Below are positions 48,661-58,318 of a DNA stretch of 64,000 bases, piece after piece. This DNA comes from Citrobacter enshiensis. Its GTDB lineage: Bacteria; Pseudomonadota; Gammaproteobacteria; Enterobacterales; Enterobacteriaceae. The stretch covers positions 1,364,001 to 1,428,000 of the forward strand of contig NZ_CP119862.1 of the NCBI RefSeq assembly GCF_029338175.1, given 5' to 3'. The notes below the pieces were generated by a model. That model was given only the letters and a program-made list of their open reading frames with translations, was not told where the DNA came from and made no database searches. Numbering within the stretch: position 1 is the stretch's first letter; each line of letters begins with the position of its first letter. Position numbers and translations under genes: made by a program.

Positions 48661-49452
48661 ATGGGTAAACTCACGGGTAAAACAGCACTGATTACGGGCG
48701 CGTCACAAGGTATCGGCGAAGGGATCGCCAGAGTGTTTGCCCGCCATGGCGCGAACTTAATTTTGTTGGACATCTCCGATGAGATTGAAAAACTGGCGGA
48801 CGAGCTAGGGGGCCGCGGTCATCGTTGTACGGCGGTTCATGCTGATGTCAGGGATGCCGCCTCTGTCGCGGCAGCCATTGCCCGCGCAAAGGCGACGGAA
48901 GGTAAAATTGATATTCTCGTCAACAATGCGGGCGTTTGCCGGTTAGGTAACTTCCTCGACATGAGCGAGGAGGACCGGGATTTACATATCGATATCAATA
49001 TTAAAGGTGTCTGGAACGTCACAAAAGCCGTACTGCCCGAAATGATCGAGCGCAACGACGGTCGCATCGTGATGATGTCTTCCGTGACGGGCGATATGGT
49101 TGCCGATCCGGGCGAAACCGCCTATGCCTTATCCAAAGCTGCACTGATCGGTCTTACCAAATCACTGGCCGTGGAATTCGCGCAGGCGGGGATTCGTGTG
49201 AATGCGATCTGTCCAGGCTACGTGCGCACCCCGATGGCGGAAAGCATTGCCCGGCAGTCCAATCCGGATGATCCAGAGTCCGTGCTGACCGAGATGGCGA
49301 AAGCGATCCCGATGCGCCGCCTGGCGAGCCCGCTTGAGGTCGGTGAGCTTGCAGCCTTCCTGGCATCCGATGAGTCCAGCTACCTGACGGGGACACAAAA
49401 CGTCATTGACGGTGGCAGCACGTTGCCGGAAAGCGTCAGCGTCGGGGTCTGA
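48661..49452 (+). CDS. ucpA: UcpA, short-chain dehydrogenase/reductase
   Basis: 263 aa SDR. Cofactor motif TALITGASQGIGEGIARVFARHG (TGxxxGIG), NNAG segment ILVNNAGVCRLG, and the catalytic Ser-Tyr-Lys in MMSSVTG...YALSKAALIG. Substrate not established; in E. coli UcpA has been linked to furfural tolerance. ATG 48661 (MGKLTGKTAL) follows GGAGAA; an upstream ATG five codons earlier is less likely. Confidence 0.94.
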   Translation: MGKLTGKTALITGASQGIGEGIARVFARHGANLILLDISDEIEKLADELGGRGHRCTAVHADVRDAASVAAAIARAKATEGKIDILVNNAGVCRLGNFLDMSEEDRDLHIDINIKGVWNVTKAVLPEMIERNDGRIVMMSSVTGDMVADPGETAYALSKAALIGLTKSLAVEFAQAGIRVNAICPGYVRTPMAESIARQSNPDDPESVLTEMAKAIPMRRLASPLEVGELAAFLASDESSYLTGTQNVIDGGSTLPESVSVGV

Positions 49453-49464
49453 TTGACACGCCTT

Positions 49465-49500
49465 ACCTCCTCACCGTCGGTGGGGAGGTGTTCTCTTATT
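49465..49500 (+). terminator. Terminator after ucpA
   Basis: ACCTCCTCACC / GGTGGGGAGGT, 11-bp stem with one wobble pair and a 3-base loop, followed by a T-rich stretch (GTTCTCTTATT). It separates ucpA from cysP. The following 110 bp should hold the CysB-dependent cysP promoter; AACGGT...ACCGTT at 49525-49543 is a small dyad there. Confidence 0.75.
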
Positions 49501-49609
49501 CTCTTTTCAACTTTCAAATCATCAAACGGTATATAAAACCGTTACTCCTTTCACCCTGGTTATAAATATGATGGCAAATAGAAAGTCATTAAATTTATAA
49601 GGGTGCGCA

Positions 49610-50626
49610 ATGGCCGTTAACTTACTGAAAAAAAGAACCCTGACGCTGGTAGCGTCTCTGTTACTGGCCACGCAGGCGCAGGCAACGGAGCTGCTGAACA
49701 GTTCATACGATGTTTCCCGCGAGCTGTTTGCCGCCCTGAACCCACCGTTTGAACAGCAATGGGCGAAAGACAACGGCGGCGACAAGCTGACGATTAAACA
49801 ATCTCATGCCGGGTCATCAAAACAGGCGCTGGCGATTTTGCAGGGCCTGAAAGCCGATGTCGTCACTTACAACCAGGTGACGGATGTGCAGATCCTGCAC
49901 GATAAAGGCAAGCTTCTCCCGGCGGACTGGCAAAGCCGTCTGCCGAATAACAGCTCGCCATTCTATTCAACGATGGCGTTCCTGGTGCGCAAGGGCAACC
50001 CGAAGAACATCCACGACTGGAATGACCTGGTGCGCACTGACGTGAAACTGATTTTCCCGAACCCGAAAACCTCCGGTAATGCGCGTTATACCTATCTGGC
50101 GGCCTGGGGGGCGGCGGATAAAGCCGATGGCGGCGATAAAGCCAAAACCGAGCAATTCATGACCCAATTCCTGAAGAATGTTGAGGTGTTTGACACCGGC
50201 GGTCGCGGCGCAACCACCACCTTTGTTGAACGCGGACTGGGCGATGTGCTGATCACCTTTGAGTCGGAAGTGAACAACATTCGCAAACAGTATGAAGCGC
50301 AGGGCTTTGAAGTCGTGGTGCCGAAGGTGAATATCCTCGCCGAGTTTCCTGTGGCGTGGGTCGATAAAAACGTGCAGGCCAACGGTACAGAGAAGGCGGC
50401 GAAAGCGTATTTGAACTGGCTCTACAGCCCTGAAGCGCAGACCATCATTACTGATTTCTACTACCGCGTGAACAACCCGGACGTGATGGACAAGCTGAAA
50501 GACAAATTCCCGCAAACCGAACTGTTCCGCGTGGAAGATAAGTTTGGCGCCTGGCCTGCGGTGATGAAAACCCATTTTGTCAGCGGTGGCGAACTGGACA
50601 AACTGCTGGCGGCGGGGCGTAAGTAA
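49610..50626 (+). CDS. cysP: CysP, thiosulfate/sulfate-binding periplasmic protein
   Basis: Periplasmic receptor of the CysPUWA ABC importer. 338 aa with a Sec signal peptide ([25 protein letters not shown], cut near 25). Sulfate-binding family motifs: [28 protein letters not shown] and [19 protein letters not shown]. cysU begins on the base after its stop codon. Expected control: CysB with N-acetylserine under sulfur limitation. Confidence 0.97.
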   Translation: MAVNLLKKRTLTLVASLLLATQAQATELLNSSYDVSRELFAALNPPFEQQWAKDNGGDKLTIKQSHAGSSKQALAILQGLKADVVTYNQVTDVQILHDKGKLLPADWQSRLPNNSSPFYSTMAFLVRKGNPKNIHDWNDLVRTDVKLIFPNPKTSGNARYTYLAAWGAADKADGGDKAKTEQFMTQFLKNVEVFDTGGRGATTTFVERGLGDVLITFESEVNNIRKQYEAQGFEVVVPKVNILAEFPVAWVDKNVQANGTEKAAKAYLNWLYSPEAQTIITDFYYRVNNPDVMDKLKDKFPQTELFRVEDKFGAWPAVMKTHFVSGGELDKLLAAGRK

Positions 50627-51460
50627 ATGTTTGCCGTCTCCTCCAGACGCGTGCTGCCCGGCTTTACCTTAAGTCTGGGCACCAGCTTGCTGTTCGTCTG
50701 CCTGATTTTGCTGCTGCCGCTCAGTGCGCTGGTGATGCAACTTTCTGAGATGAGCTGGGCGCAGTACTGGGAAGTGATCACCAACCCGCAGGTGGTTGCG
50801 GCCTATAAAGTCACGCTGTTGTCGGCCTTCGTGGCGTCGATCTTTAACGGCGTGTTCGGCCTGCTGATGGCGTGGATCTTAACCCGCTATCGCTTCCCGG
50901 GACGTACGCTGCTGGATGCATTGATGGATCTGCCGTTTGCCCTGCCAACGGCGGTCGCTGGCCTGACGCTGGCGTCGCTGTTTTCGGTCAACGGTTTTTA
51001 CGGCGAGTGGCTGGCGAAGTTTGATATTAAGGTCACCTATACCTGGCTCGGTATTGCGGTGGCGATGGCGTTTACCAGTATTCCGTTTGTAGTGCGTACG
51101 GTGCAACCGGTGCTGGAAGAGTTAGGCCCGGAATATGAAGAAGCGGCAGAAACACTCGGTGCCACGCGGTTGCAGAGCTTTCGTAAAGTGGTGCTGCCGG
51201 AGTTATCACCTGCGCTGGTGGCTGGCGTGGCGCTCTCTTTTACCCGCAGCCTGGGAGAATTCGGCGCGGTGATTTTTATCGCGGGCAATATCGCGTGGAA
51301 GACCGAAGTGACATCGCTGATGATTTTTGTTCGCCTGCAGGAGTTTGATTATCCGGCGGCGAGCGCAATCGCGTCGGTGATCCTGGCCGCATCGCTGTTA
51401 CTGCTGTTCTCGATTAACACTCTGCAAAGTCGCTTTGGTCGACGTGTGGTAGGTCACTGA
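50627..51460 (+). CDS. cysU: CysU (CysT), sulfate/thiosulfate ABC permease
   Basis: 277 aa inner-membrane permease with about six helices and the EAA loop that contacts CysA (EYEEAAETLGATRLQSFRKVVLPELSPALVAG). It abuts cysP and shares one base with cysW. Confidence 0.97.
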   Translation: MFAVSSRRVLPGFTLSLGTSLLFVCLILLLPLSALVMQLSEMSWAQYWEVITNPQVVAAYKVTLLSAFVASIFNGVFGLLMAWILTRYRFPGRTLLDALMDLPFALPTAVAGLTLASLFSVNGFYGEWLAKFDIKVTYTWLGIAVAMAFTSIPFVVRTVQPVLEELGPEYEEAAETLGATRLQSFRKVVLPELSPALVAGVALSFTRSLGEFGAVIFIAGNIAWKTEVTSLMIFVRLQEFDYPAASAIASVILAASLLLLFSINTLQSRFGRRVVGH

Positions 51461-52335
51461 TGGCGGACGTTACTCAATTAAAACGCTATGACGCGCCCCG
51501 CATTAACTGGGGGAAATGGTTGCTGATTGGCGCGGGCATGCTGGTGTCCACGTTTATTTTGCTGGTGCCGATGATCTATATCTTCGTGCAGGCATTCAGC
51601 AAAGGATTGATGCCGGTATTACAGAATCTGGCCGACCCGGACATGCTCCACGCCATCTGGCTGACCGTGCTGATCGCATTGATTGCCGTGCCGGTCAACC
51701 TGGTGTTCGGCGTGTTGCTGGCCTGGCTGGTGACGCGCTTTAACTTCCCGGGTCGCCAATTGTTGCTGACGCTGCTGGATATCCCGTTTGCCGTCTCGCC
51801 GGTGGTCGCCGGTCTGGTGTATCTGCTGTTCTACGGTTCTAACGGACCGCTGGGCGGCTGGCTGGATGAGCATAACCTGCAAATTATGTTCTCCTGGCCG
51901 GGCATGGTTCTGGTCACTATCTTCGTCACCTGCCCATTTGTGGTACGTGAACTGGTGCCGGTGATGCTAAGCCAGGGGAGCCAGGAAGATGAAGCGGCGA
52001 TTTTACTCGGCGCTTCCGGCTGGCAAATGTTCCGCCGCGTGACGCTGCCGAACATCCGCTGGGCGCTGCTGTACGGCGTGGTGCTGACCAACGCCCGTGC
52101 GATTGGCGAGTTTGGCGCAGTGTCGGTGGTCTCCGGCTCGATTCGCGGTGAAACCCTGTCGCTGCCGCTACAGATTGAATTACTGGAGCAAGACTACAAC
52201 GCTGTCGGCTCCTTTACTGCCGCCGCGTTACTGACGCTGATGGCGATTATTACCCTGTTTTTGAAGAGCATGTTGCAGTGGCGCCTGGAAAATCAGGAAA
52301 AACGCGCGCAACAGGAGGAAAATCATGAGCATTGA
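51460..52335 (+). CDS. cysW: CysW, sulfate/thiosulfate ABC permease
   Basis: 291 aa partner permease of CysU. The EAA loop reads [33 protein letters not shown]. Its ATG overlaps the cysU TGA by one base, and its end overlaps cysA by 11 bases, so the subunits are translationally coupled. Confidence 0.97.
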   Translation: MADVTQLKRYDAPRINWGKWLLIGAGMLVSTFILLVPMIYIFVQAFSKGLMPVLQNLADPDMLHAIWLTVLIALIAVPVNLVFGVLLAWLVTRFNFPGRQLLLTLLDIPFAVSPVVAGLVYLLFYGSNGPLGGWLDEHNLQIMFSWPGMVLVTIFVTCPFVVRELVPVMLSQGSQEDEAAILLGASGWQMFRRVTLPNIRWALLYGVVLTNARAIGEFGAVSVVSGSIRGETLSLPLQIELLEQDYNAVGSFTAAALLTLMAIITLFLKSMLQWRLENQEKRAQQEENHEH

Positions 52336-53422
52336 GATTGCCAATATTAAGAAGTCTTTTGGTCGCACCCTGGTGCTGAATGATATCTCACTGGATATTC
52401 CTTCAGGTCAGATGGTGGCTCTGCTGGGGCCGTCCGGTTCCGGAAAAACCACGCTGTTACGGATTATCGCCGGGCTGGAACATCAGTCCAGCGGCCATAT
52501 TCGCTTCCACGGGACGGACGTCAGCCGCCTGCATGCCCGCGATCGTAAAGTCGGTTTCGTGTTCCAGCACTACGCGCTGTTCCGCCATATGACCGTATTC
52601 GACAATATCGCCTTTGGCCTGACGGTGCTGCCGCGTCGTGAGCGCCCGAATGCGGCAGCGATTAAAGCGAAAGTGACAAAGTTGCTGGAGATGGTGCAAC
52701 TGGCGCATCTGGCGGACCGCTTCCCGGCGCAGCTTTCCGGCGGGCAGAAACAGCGTGTGGCGCTGGCGCGCGCGTTAGCCGTGGAACCACAAATTCTGTT
52801 GCTTGATGAACCGTTTGGCGCACTCGACGCTCAGGTACGCAAAGAGTTGCGTCGCTGGCTGCGTCAGCTGCATGAAGAGCTGAAATTCACCAGCGTCTTT
52901 GTGACGCACGATCAGGAAGAAGCCACCGAAGTGGCGGACCGCGTGGTGGTGATGAGCCAGGGGAACATTGAGCAGGCCGATGCGCCGGATCAGGTATGGC
53001 GCGAGCCTGCGACCCGCTTCGTACTGGAGTTTATGGGCGAGGTGAACCGCCTGCAGGGGACGATCCGTGGCGGGCAGTTCCACGTTGGGGCGCACCGCTG
53101 GCCGCTCGGCTACACGCCAGCATATCAGGGCCCTGTCGATCTGTTCCTGCGCCCGTGGGAAGTGGACATCAGTCGCCGTACCAGCCTTGACTCACCGTTG
53201 CCGGTACAGGTGCTGGAAGCCAGCCCGAAAGGCCACTATACCCAATTAGTTGTGCAGCCTCTGGGGTGGTACAACGAACCGCTGACGGTGATCATGCAGG
53301 GTGACGATGCGCCGGTACGCGGCGAGCGCCTGTTCGTTGGGTTACAAAATGCGCGGTTGTATAACGGCGAACAACGCATCGAAACGCGCGAAGCGGAGCT
53401 TGCTCTGGCTGAATCGGCCTGA
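52325..53422 (+). CDS. cysA: CysA, sulfate/thiosulfate ABC ATPase
   Basis: 365 aa ATPase. Walker [11 protein letters not shown] (about 34-43), Q-loop FVFQHYALF, signature [15 protein letters not shown], Walker [13 protein letters not shown] and H-loop [11 protein letters not shown]-terminal TOBE-like regulatory domain begins near residue 240. Confidence 0.98.
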   Translation: MSIEIANIKKSFGRTLVLNDISLDIPSGQMVALLGPSGSGKTTLLRIIAGLEHQSSGHIRFHGTDVSRLHARDRKVGFVFQHYALFRHMTVFDNIAFGLTVLPRRERPNAAAIKAKVTKLLEMVQLAHLADRFPAQLSGGQKQRVALARALAVEPQILLLDEPFGALDAQVRKELRRWLRQLHEELKFTSVFVTHDQEEATEVADRVVVMSQGNIEQADAPDQVWREPATRFVLEFMGEVNRLQGTIRGGQFHVGAHRWPLGYTPAYQGPVDLFLRPWEVDISRRTSLDSPLPVQVLEASPKGHYTQLVVQPLGWYNEPLTVIMQGDDAPVRGERLFVGLQNARLYNGEQRIETREAELALAESA

Positions 53423-53444
53423 TAGGTTAATTCGTATGTTTATC

Positions 53445-53520
53445 GCCCGGTGGTGCTGTACTTACCGGGCCTACGGTATTGTCGTCACTTGTCGGCCGGG
53501 TAAGCGCAGCGCCACCCGGC
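53445..53520. repeat. REP pair between cysA and cysM, second unit terminator-like
   Basis: Unit 1 at 53445-53474 (GCCCGGTGGTGCTGTACTTA then CCGGGCCTAC) and unit 2 at 53495-53520 (GCCGGGTAAGCGCAGCGCCA then CCCGGC), the latter followed by TTTTTT. This may reduce read-through from cysPUWA into cysM. Confidence 0.85.
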
Positions 53521-53539
53521 TTTTTTATGAGCAGAAAAC

Positions 53540-54451
53540 GTGAATACATTAGAACAAACCATCGGCAACACGCCGCTGGTTAAATTACAACGTCTGGGGC
53601 CGGACAACGGCAGCGAAATTTGGCTCAAACTGGAAGGCAATAATCCGGCAGGCTCGGTAAAAGATCGCGCCGCGTTATCGATGATTGTCGAGGCGGAAAA
53701 GCGAGGTGAAATCAAACCGGGCGACGTGCTGATTGAAGCGACCAGTGGCAACACCGGAATTGCACTGGCGATGATTGCCGCGTTGAAAGGCTATCGCATG
53801 AAGCTGTTAATGCCGGACAACATGAGCCAGGAACGACGCGCCGCCATGCGCGCCTACGGTGCTGAGCTGATCCTGGTCACCAAAGAGCAGGGGATGGAAG
53901 GGGCGCGGGATTTGGCGCTGGAAATGGCGAATCGCGGTGAAGGCAAACTGCTGGATCAGTTTAACAACCCGGATAACCCGTACGCGCACTACACCACCAC
54001 CGGTCCCGAAATCTGGCAACAAACGTCCGGGCGGATCACCCATTTCGTCTCCAGTATGGGGACGACCGGCACCATTACCGGCGTGTCGCGTTTTCTGCGT
54101 GAGCAAGAGAAACCGGTGACGATTGTGGGGTTGCAGCCTGAAGAAGGCAGCAGTATTCCGGGTATTCGTCGCTGGCCGGCAGAATATATGCCGGGGATTT
54201 TCAACGCCTCGCTGGTGGATGAAGTTTTAGATATTCATCAGGATGACGCCGAAAACACGATGCGTGAACTGGCGGTGCGTGAAGGTATTTTCTGCGGCGT
54301 CAGTTCCGGCGGCGCGGTGGCAGGGGCGCTGCGCGTGGCAAAAGCGAATCCTGGAACCGTGGTCGTAGCGATCATCTGCGATCGCGGCGATCGCTATCTG
54401 TCGACCGGGGTCTTTGGCGAAGAGCACTTCAGCCAGGGAGCGGGAATCTAA
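53540..54451 (+). CDS. cysM: CysM, cysteine synthase B
   Basis: PLP enzyme making cysteine from O-acetylserine and sulfide, and S-sulfocysteine from thiosulfate, matching the thiosulfate importer upstream. 303 aa, E. coli length. PLP Lys in NNPAGSVKDRAALSM, TSGNTG loop, phosphate loop SMGTTGTITG. Start GTG 53540 (VNTLEQTIGNTPLVKLQRLG). The active-site Arg that lets CysM take bulky thiosulfate (GIRRWPAEY region) is kept. Confidence 0.97.
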   Translation: MNTLEQTIGNTPLVKLQRLGPDNGSEIWLKLEGNNPAGSVKDRAALSMIVEAEKRGEIKPGDVLIEATSGNTGIALAMIAALKGYRMKLLMPDNMSQERRAAMRAYGAELILVTKEQGMEGARDLALEMANRGEGKLLDQFNNPDNPYAHYTTTGPEIWQQTSGRITHFVSSMGTTGTITGVSRFLREQEKPVTIVGLQPEEGSSIPGIRRWPAEYMPGIFNASLVDEVLDIHQDDAENTMRELAVREGIFCGVSSGGAVAGALRVAKANPGTVVVAIICDRGDRYLSTGVFGEEHFSQGAGI

Positions 54452-54458
54452 GAACATC

Positions 54459-54476
54459 GCCCGGCAATGGCCGGGC
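54459..54476. terminator. Hairpin between convergent cysM and amidotransferase gene
   Basis: GCCCGGC-AATG-GCCGGGC, a perfect 7-bp GC-rich stem 7 bases past the cysM stop. No T run, so it is a weak terminator or 3' protector. Confidence 0.55.
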
Positions 54477-54483
54477 ACGTCGG

Positions 54484-55200
54484 TTATTTGCGGTGCTTCT
54501 CGACCAACAGGTCGAGGAACTGCCACAGTTTTTCATTCATTCCCCGGTAATTCCATTCACGCATTTCCTCGTTTGAGCGAATAAAGCGCTTCCCTTTGGC
54601 TTCTGCCAGTTCCTGTTCGGAATGCTGAATCAGTCCTTCAACCGCGTCGGCGGTAAACTCCATATGGCACTGGAAACCATAAACAAAATTACCGTACTGC
54701 ACGATTTGCCGTGGGCAGCCTGTGCTTGTGGCAAGTACCGTTGCCTGGTCGGTTAACCCCGGCATGTCGTTGTGCCAGTGACCGACCATCAACGGGGAGC
54801 CAAAGTGGGCAATCAACGGATGCTGTTGACCTGCTTCGGTCAGCGTAATGGGATAATGACCAATCTCTTTTTCCGGGCTCTGACAGACTTTTGCCCCCAG
54901 CGCCTCGCCAATCAGCTGTGAGCCTAAACAAATCCCCACCACAATCCGTTGTGCGACAATGGCCTGGTTGATCAGATGCTGCTCGGCCAGTGAGTCAAAA
55001 TGTGGGCACTCGGCAAGCGTGGTGCGCGGTGACTGCGGGCCGCCAAAAACCACCAGCATATCGAAATCATCGGCATTCGCGGGAATGGGTTCTCCGCTAT
55101 AGACGCGAGACCAGGAGATGGCGTAACCACGTGCTTCTGCCCATTGCAGATAGGCTCCGGTTGATTCGAACGACTCATGAACAACAAAATGAACTCGCAC
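54484..55200 (-). CDS. Class I glutamine amidotransferase-like protein
   Basis: 238 aa with the GATase1 fold of GMP synthase type. The nucleophile is Cys91 in VGICLGSQLIGEALGAK, and His179/Glu181 (GFQCHMEF) complete the Cys-His-Glu triad, so hydrolase activity is plausible. It has no synthetase domain, so its acceptor or true substrate (perhaps a gamma-glutamyl compound) is unknown. Start GTG 55200 (MRVHFVVHESFES), with AGGAG 6 bases upstream. It lies 13 bases downstream of ptsJ on the same strand and is likely co-transcribed. E. coli K-12 does not have it at this place; Salmonella-type genomes do, from memory. Confidence 0.88.
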   Translation of the reverse strand: MRVHFVVHESFESTGAYLQWAEARGYAISWSRVYSGEPIPANADDFDMLVVFGGPQSPRTTLAECPHFDSLAEQHLINQAIVAQRIVVGICLGSQLIGEALGAKVCQSPEKEIGHYPITLTEAGQQHPLIAHFGSPLMVGHWHNDMPGLTDQATVLATSTGCPRQIVQYGNFVYGFQCHMEFTADAVEGLIQHSEQELAEAKGKRFIRSNEEMREWNYRGMNEKLWQFLDLLVEKHRK

Positions 55201-55213
55201 TTGTATTCTCCTG

Positions 55214-56509
55214 TTAGCGTTTCAGCGCCTGATGAATATCAGCCGCCAGTGTGTTGATGTCGCTGTCGCTGAGTGTCGACAGCGTAATGCGCAGGCCGTG
55301 GGCTGGCGTATTCACGGCAAACACTTCACCTTCACGCACCAGCCATCCTGATTTTGCCAGTTTAAACGCAACCGTCTGACTTGCGTCATGCAGCGGTAGC
55401 CACAGATTCAGGCCGTCGCCGGGAGAGACGGAATCAATGCCCTGATGGCGCAATGCCGCCGCCATTTTTTGCTGCACAGAAGCATAAAACTGCCGGGTAT
55501 GACGAAGCGATTGCTGGTAGTCCTCGTCGGTCAGGCAGGCGCAGACGAGATCCTGCAACAGATGGCTGACCCACTGACTGCCTGAATTCAAGCGTAAACG
55601 AAGCTTCGCCGAGGTGGCCGCGTCGCTGCAAACGATAGCGAGGCGCAGGTCCGGGCCGAGCGTTTTCGACATGGAACGCACCACGGCCCAATGTTGCGTT
55701 TCACGGGCAATGACCGGATACCAGGGAGATGAAGACAGCAGGGCGAAGTGATCATCGACAATTACCAGCACTTGCGGATAGCGAGCCAGAATGGCGTGTA
55801 ACGCCGACGCGCGTGATGCGCTCAGGCTGCATCCTGTTGGGTTGTGCGCCCGTGGAGTCAGAATGACCGCTCTTGCCCCTTTTTGCAGAGCCTGCTCCAA
55901 CCCTTCCGGCTGCATGCCTTCGCTATCGACATGCACGGGAGCCGCGCTAAATCCGGCGTAACGCAGCATGCTGATACTGCTTAAAAAGCAGGGATCTTCC
56001 ACCACCACACTGTCACCTGGCAGCAGATGCGCGCAGAGCAGGCGCTCAATCGCATCAATGGCACCGCTGGTAATATCGATTTCGCCAGCGTGAGGGGTCG
56101 CATTCTGCATCCAGTGTGCAGCCCATTTCTTGAGTTCAGGAGACACTGCCGCATCACCATACAGACGTGGCGACGTGTTTATCGCTGTGAAGTAGCGGCT
56201 AAGATCGGGTAGGCGCTGAGGATCAGGGTTACCACCGGAGAGATCGGTCAGCGGTGTTCCAGGATTGCTCCCTTCGAGCGCGACAGGTGATGGAGTGCCT
56301 TTGATCACCGTCCCGTTGCGTCCAAGGCTGACGGCCAGCCCGGAGGTGACCAGCCGCTTGTAAGCCGCCGCGACAGTATTGCGGTTGATCTCCAGCGCGG
56401 TCGCCAGTTCACGGACCGGCGGCAGCGTTTCGCCTGGCGTCAATTTGCCACTTGCGACATGTTGGCGAATATTGTCAAAAATTTCGTTGGCGGTTTTTCC
56501 GTCGATCAT
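55214..56509 (-). CDS. ptsJ: PtsJ, MocR-family (GntR/aminotransferase) regulator
   Basis: 431 aa. N-terminal winged helix-turn-helix of GntR type (about 1-70: IFDNIRQHVASGKLTPGETLPPVRELATALEINRNTVAAAYKRLVTSGL) is joined to an aminotransferase-like fold (about 110-431). The PLP-binding Lys is in VVRSMSKTLGPDLRLAIV, and the Arg near the C-terminus (HGLRITLSTLS) is kept. Salmonella PtsJ is reported to repress the divergent pdxK, sensing pyridoxal phosphate; the same divergent layout is seen here. Confidence 0.92.
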   Translation of the reverse strand: MIDGKTANEIFDNIRQHVASGKLTPGETLPPVRELATALEINRNTVAAAYKRLVTSGLAVSLGRNGTVIKGTPSPVALEGSNPGTPLTDLSGGNPDPQRLPDLSRYFTAINTSPRLYGDAAVSPELKKWAAHWMQNATPHAGEIDITSGAIDAIERLLCAHLLPGDSVVVEDPCFLSSISMLRYAGFSAAPVHVDSEGMQPEGLEQALQKGARAVILTPRAHNPTGCSLSASRASALHAILARYPQVLVIVDDHFALLSSSPWYPVIARETQHWAVVRSMSKTLGPDLRLAIVCSDAATSAKLRLRLNSGSQWVSHLLQDLVCACLTDEDYQQSLRHTRQFYASVQQKMAAALRHQGIDSVSPGDGLNLWLPLHDASQTVAFKLAKSGWLVREGEVFAVNTPAHGLRITLSTLSDSDINTLAADIHQALKR

Positions 56510-56517
56510 TATTGACC

Positions 56518-56545
56518 TATGACAAAATGAATTTTAGCATATGAC
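56518..56545. promoter_or_regulatory. Direct repeats in the ptsJ-pdxK divergent promoter region
   Basis: TATGAC occurs at 56518-56523 and again at 56540-56545, same orientation, 22 bp apart (two helical turns), within TATGACAAAA and TATGACGATAA. MocR regulators bind direct repeats, so this is a likely PtsJ site in the 82-bp gap. Confidence 0.55.
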
Positions 56546-56591
56546 GATAATAGTGAGGCGTGAGCCCGCTGTCCAGTGAGAGGAGAAGGCA

Positions 56592-57458
56592 ATGGGGCAG
56601 GATAGTGAAATACAGTCAGTGCTCTTCGACGATACGCATCGGGCGATACAGACCGATATTGTCGCCGTTCAGTCACAGGTCGTTTATGGTAGCGTCGGCA
56701 ACAGCATTGCGGTGCCTGCCATTAACGCGCAGGGATTACGGGTGACGCCGGTTCCTACGGTACTGTTTAGCAATACCCCGCATTATCAGACGTTTTATGG
56801 CGGCATTATCCCTGCCGACTGGTTTCGCGGTTATCTTCAGGCCTTAAATGAACGTGACGCACTGCGCGAACTTAAAGCGGTGACCACCGGTTATATGGGA
56901 AGTGCGGAGCAAATCGCTCTGCTGGCGCAGTGGCTGAAGACGGTCCGGGAGTCGCATCCTGATGTGTGCATTCTGGTGGATCCGGTGATAGGCGACACGG
57001 ACAGCGGAATGTACGTGAAAGCGGAAATCCCCGCCGCGTATCGCCACCATCTGCTGCCGTTGGCACAAGGACTGACACCCAACGTCTTCGAACTGGAGAT
57101 GCTCAGCGGGAAGCCGTGCCGCACGCTGGATGATGCCGTGATCGCCGCCAAATCGCTGCTTTCCGACACCTTGAAATGGGTCGTGATCACCAGCGCGCCG
57201 GGTGAAACCGATGAGACGATAAACGTTGCGGTGGTGACCGCCGATTCGGTGGATGTCATTGAACACTCACGGGTGAAAACCGATCTGAAAGGGACCGGCG
57301 ATCTGTTCTGTGCGGAGCTGGTGAGTGGCCTCGTGAAAGGGAAAACGCTGGTGGCGGCGACGAAAAATGCGGCACAGCGCGTGCTGGATGTCATGACCTG
57401 GACCCAGCAATGTGGCTGCGATGAACTGATACTGCCACCGGCAGGGGAGGCGCGATGA
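56592..57458 (+). CDS. pdxK: Pyridoxal/pyridoxine/pyridoxamine kinase
   Basis: 288 aa ribokinase-superfamily enzyme that phosphorylates B6 vitamers (and hydroxymethylpyrimidine). Visible: [50 protein letters not shown] and the ATP-site/catalytic loop [16 protein letters not shown] with its Asp. SD GAGAGGAGAAGG. Divergent from ptsJ; its last codon overlaps the next small gene. Confidence 0.96.
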   Translation: MGQDSEIQSVLFDDTHRAIQTDIVAVQSQVVYGSVGNSIAVPAINAQGLRVTPVPTVLFSNTPHYQTFYGGIIPADWFRGYLQALNERDALRELKAVTTGYMGSAEQIALLAQWLKTVRESHPDVCILVDPVIGDTDSGMYVKAEIPAAYRHHLLPLAQGLTPNVFELEMLSGKPCRTLDDAVIAAKSLLSDTLKWVVITSAPGETDETINVAVVTADSVDVIEHSRVKTDLKGTGDLFCAELVSGLVKGKTLVAATKNAAQRVLDVMTWTQQCGCDELILPPAGEAR

Positions 57459-57694
57459 AGAGTTATCGGTTAGTGGTTCGCCAGCAGGGGCGTGTCGTCG
57501 GCCATTTCGAAACCAGCGGCCTTGAGGCGCTGGAAGACATTTGTGTGGCGCGGGCGATGTTCGGCATAGCGGGGGGATATCAGTGCGAATTGCAGGTTTC
57601 AGATTCGGAAAGGCGTATGCTGGAAAGCGGGCCGGAAGGGATGAAAATCCTGATGCGTGAAAAATGTTATCGCCCGGTGACCTCGCCATTGTGA
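57455..57694 (+). CDS. Small hypothetical protein coupled to pdxK
   Basis: 79 aa, function not recognised. Starts ATG 57455 within the pdxK stop (ATGA overlap), with GGGGAGG about 6 bases upstream inside pdxK. The sequence ([20 protein letters not shown]...) is predicted mixed alpha/beta with two Cys and no membrane segment. E. coli K-12 has yfeK after pdxK instead; this is not YfeK. Coupling to pdxK suggests a shared role or shared regulation by PtsJ. Confidence 0.75.
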   Translation: MKSYRLVVRQQGRVVGHFETSGLEALEDICVARAMFGIAGGYQCELQVSDSERRMLESGPEGMKILMREKCYRPVTSPL

Positions 57695-57722
57695 CCGCGG
57701 CACCGATGCCGGATGAAGTGTA

Positions 57723-57752
57723 TAAAAAAAATGGCGCCAGTCGGCGCCATTC
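57723..57752. terminator. Bidirectional terminator between the 79-aa gene and crr
   Basis: Perfect 8-bp stem ATGGCGCC / GGCGCCAT with a 4-base loop, with seven A on the left giving a strong T run for crr (minus strand). On the plus strand only TTCTTC follows, so it mainly ends ptsHI-crr. Confidence 0.9.
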
Positions 57753-57768
57753 TTCACTGCGGCAAGAA

Positions 57769-58278
57769 TTACTTCTTGATGCGGATAACCGGGGTTTCAC
57801 CCACAGTTACGCTACCGGACAGTTTGATCAGTTCTTTGATTTCGTCCATGTTGGAGATAACAACCGGCGTCAGGGTAGACTTGGCTTTTTCTTCCAGCAG
57901 CGGCAAATCGAATTCAATAACCGGGTCGCCAACTTTAACGCGCTGGCCTTCTTCAGCGATACGCTTGAAACCTTCACCTTTCAGTTCAACGGTGTCGATA
58001 CCGAAGTGAACGAACAGCTCAATGCCGCTATCAGATTCGATAGAGAACGCATGGTTGGTTTCAAAGATTTTGCCGATGGTACCGTCAACAGGCGCTACCA
58101 TTTTGTTGCCGGTGGGTTTGATAGCAATGCCATCACCAACGATTTTTTCAGCAAATACTACATCCGGCACGTCTTCGATGTTGACGATCTCGCCAGAGAG
58201 CGGAGCAACAATCTCAATAGTTCCGGTGTCTTTCTTATCATCAGAAACCAGAGATTTCAATTTATCAAACAAACCCAT
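57769..58278 (-). CDS. crr: EIIA-Glc, PTS glucose phosphocarrier and catabolite regulator
   Basis: 169 aa. Accepts phosphate from HPr on the active His in [13 protein letters not shown] (His91; partner His76 in [10 protein letters not shown]) and passes it to glucose, MurNAc (MurP in this window) and other EIIBC proteins. Unphosphorylated, it blocks non-PTS permeases; phosphorylated, it activates adenylate cyclase. Third gene of ptsH-ptsI-crr, 40 bases after ptsI, with its own promoter probably inside ptsI as in E. coli. Confidence 0.98.
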   Translation of the reverse strand: MGLFDKLKSLVSDDKKDTGTIEIVAPLSGEIVNIEDVPDVVFAEKIVGDGIAIKPTGNKMVAPVDGTIGKIFETNHAFSIESDSGIELFVHFGIDTVELKGEGFKRIAEEGQRVKVGDPVIEFDLPLLEEKAKSTLTPVVISNMDEIKELIKLSGSVTVGETPVIRIKK

Positions 58279-58318
58279 GATCTTCTCCTAAGCAGTAAAT
58301 TGGGCCGCATCTCGTGGA

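Noticed and set aside
54484-55200. Amidotransferase as PdxT (PLP synthase glutaminase)
   Set aside because: The sequence is of the GMP-synthase-like class I type, no PdxS is present, and enterobacteria use the PdxA/PdxJ route.
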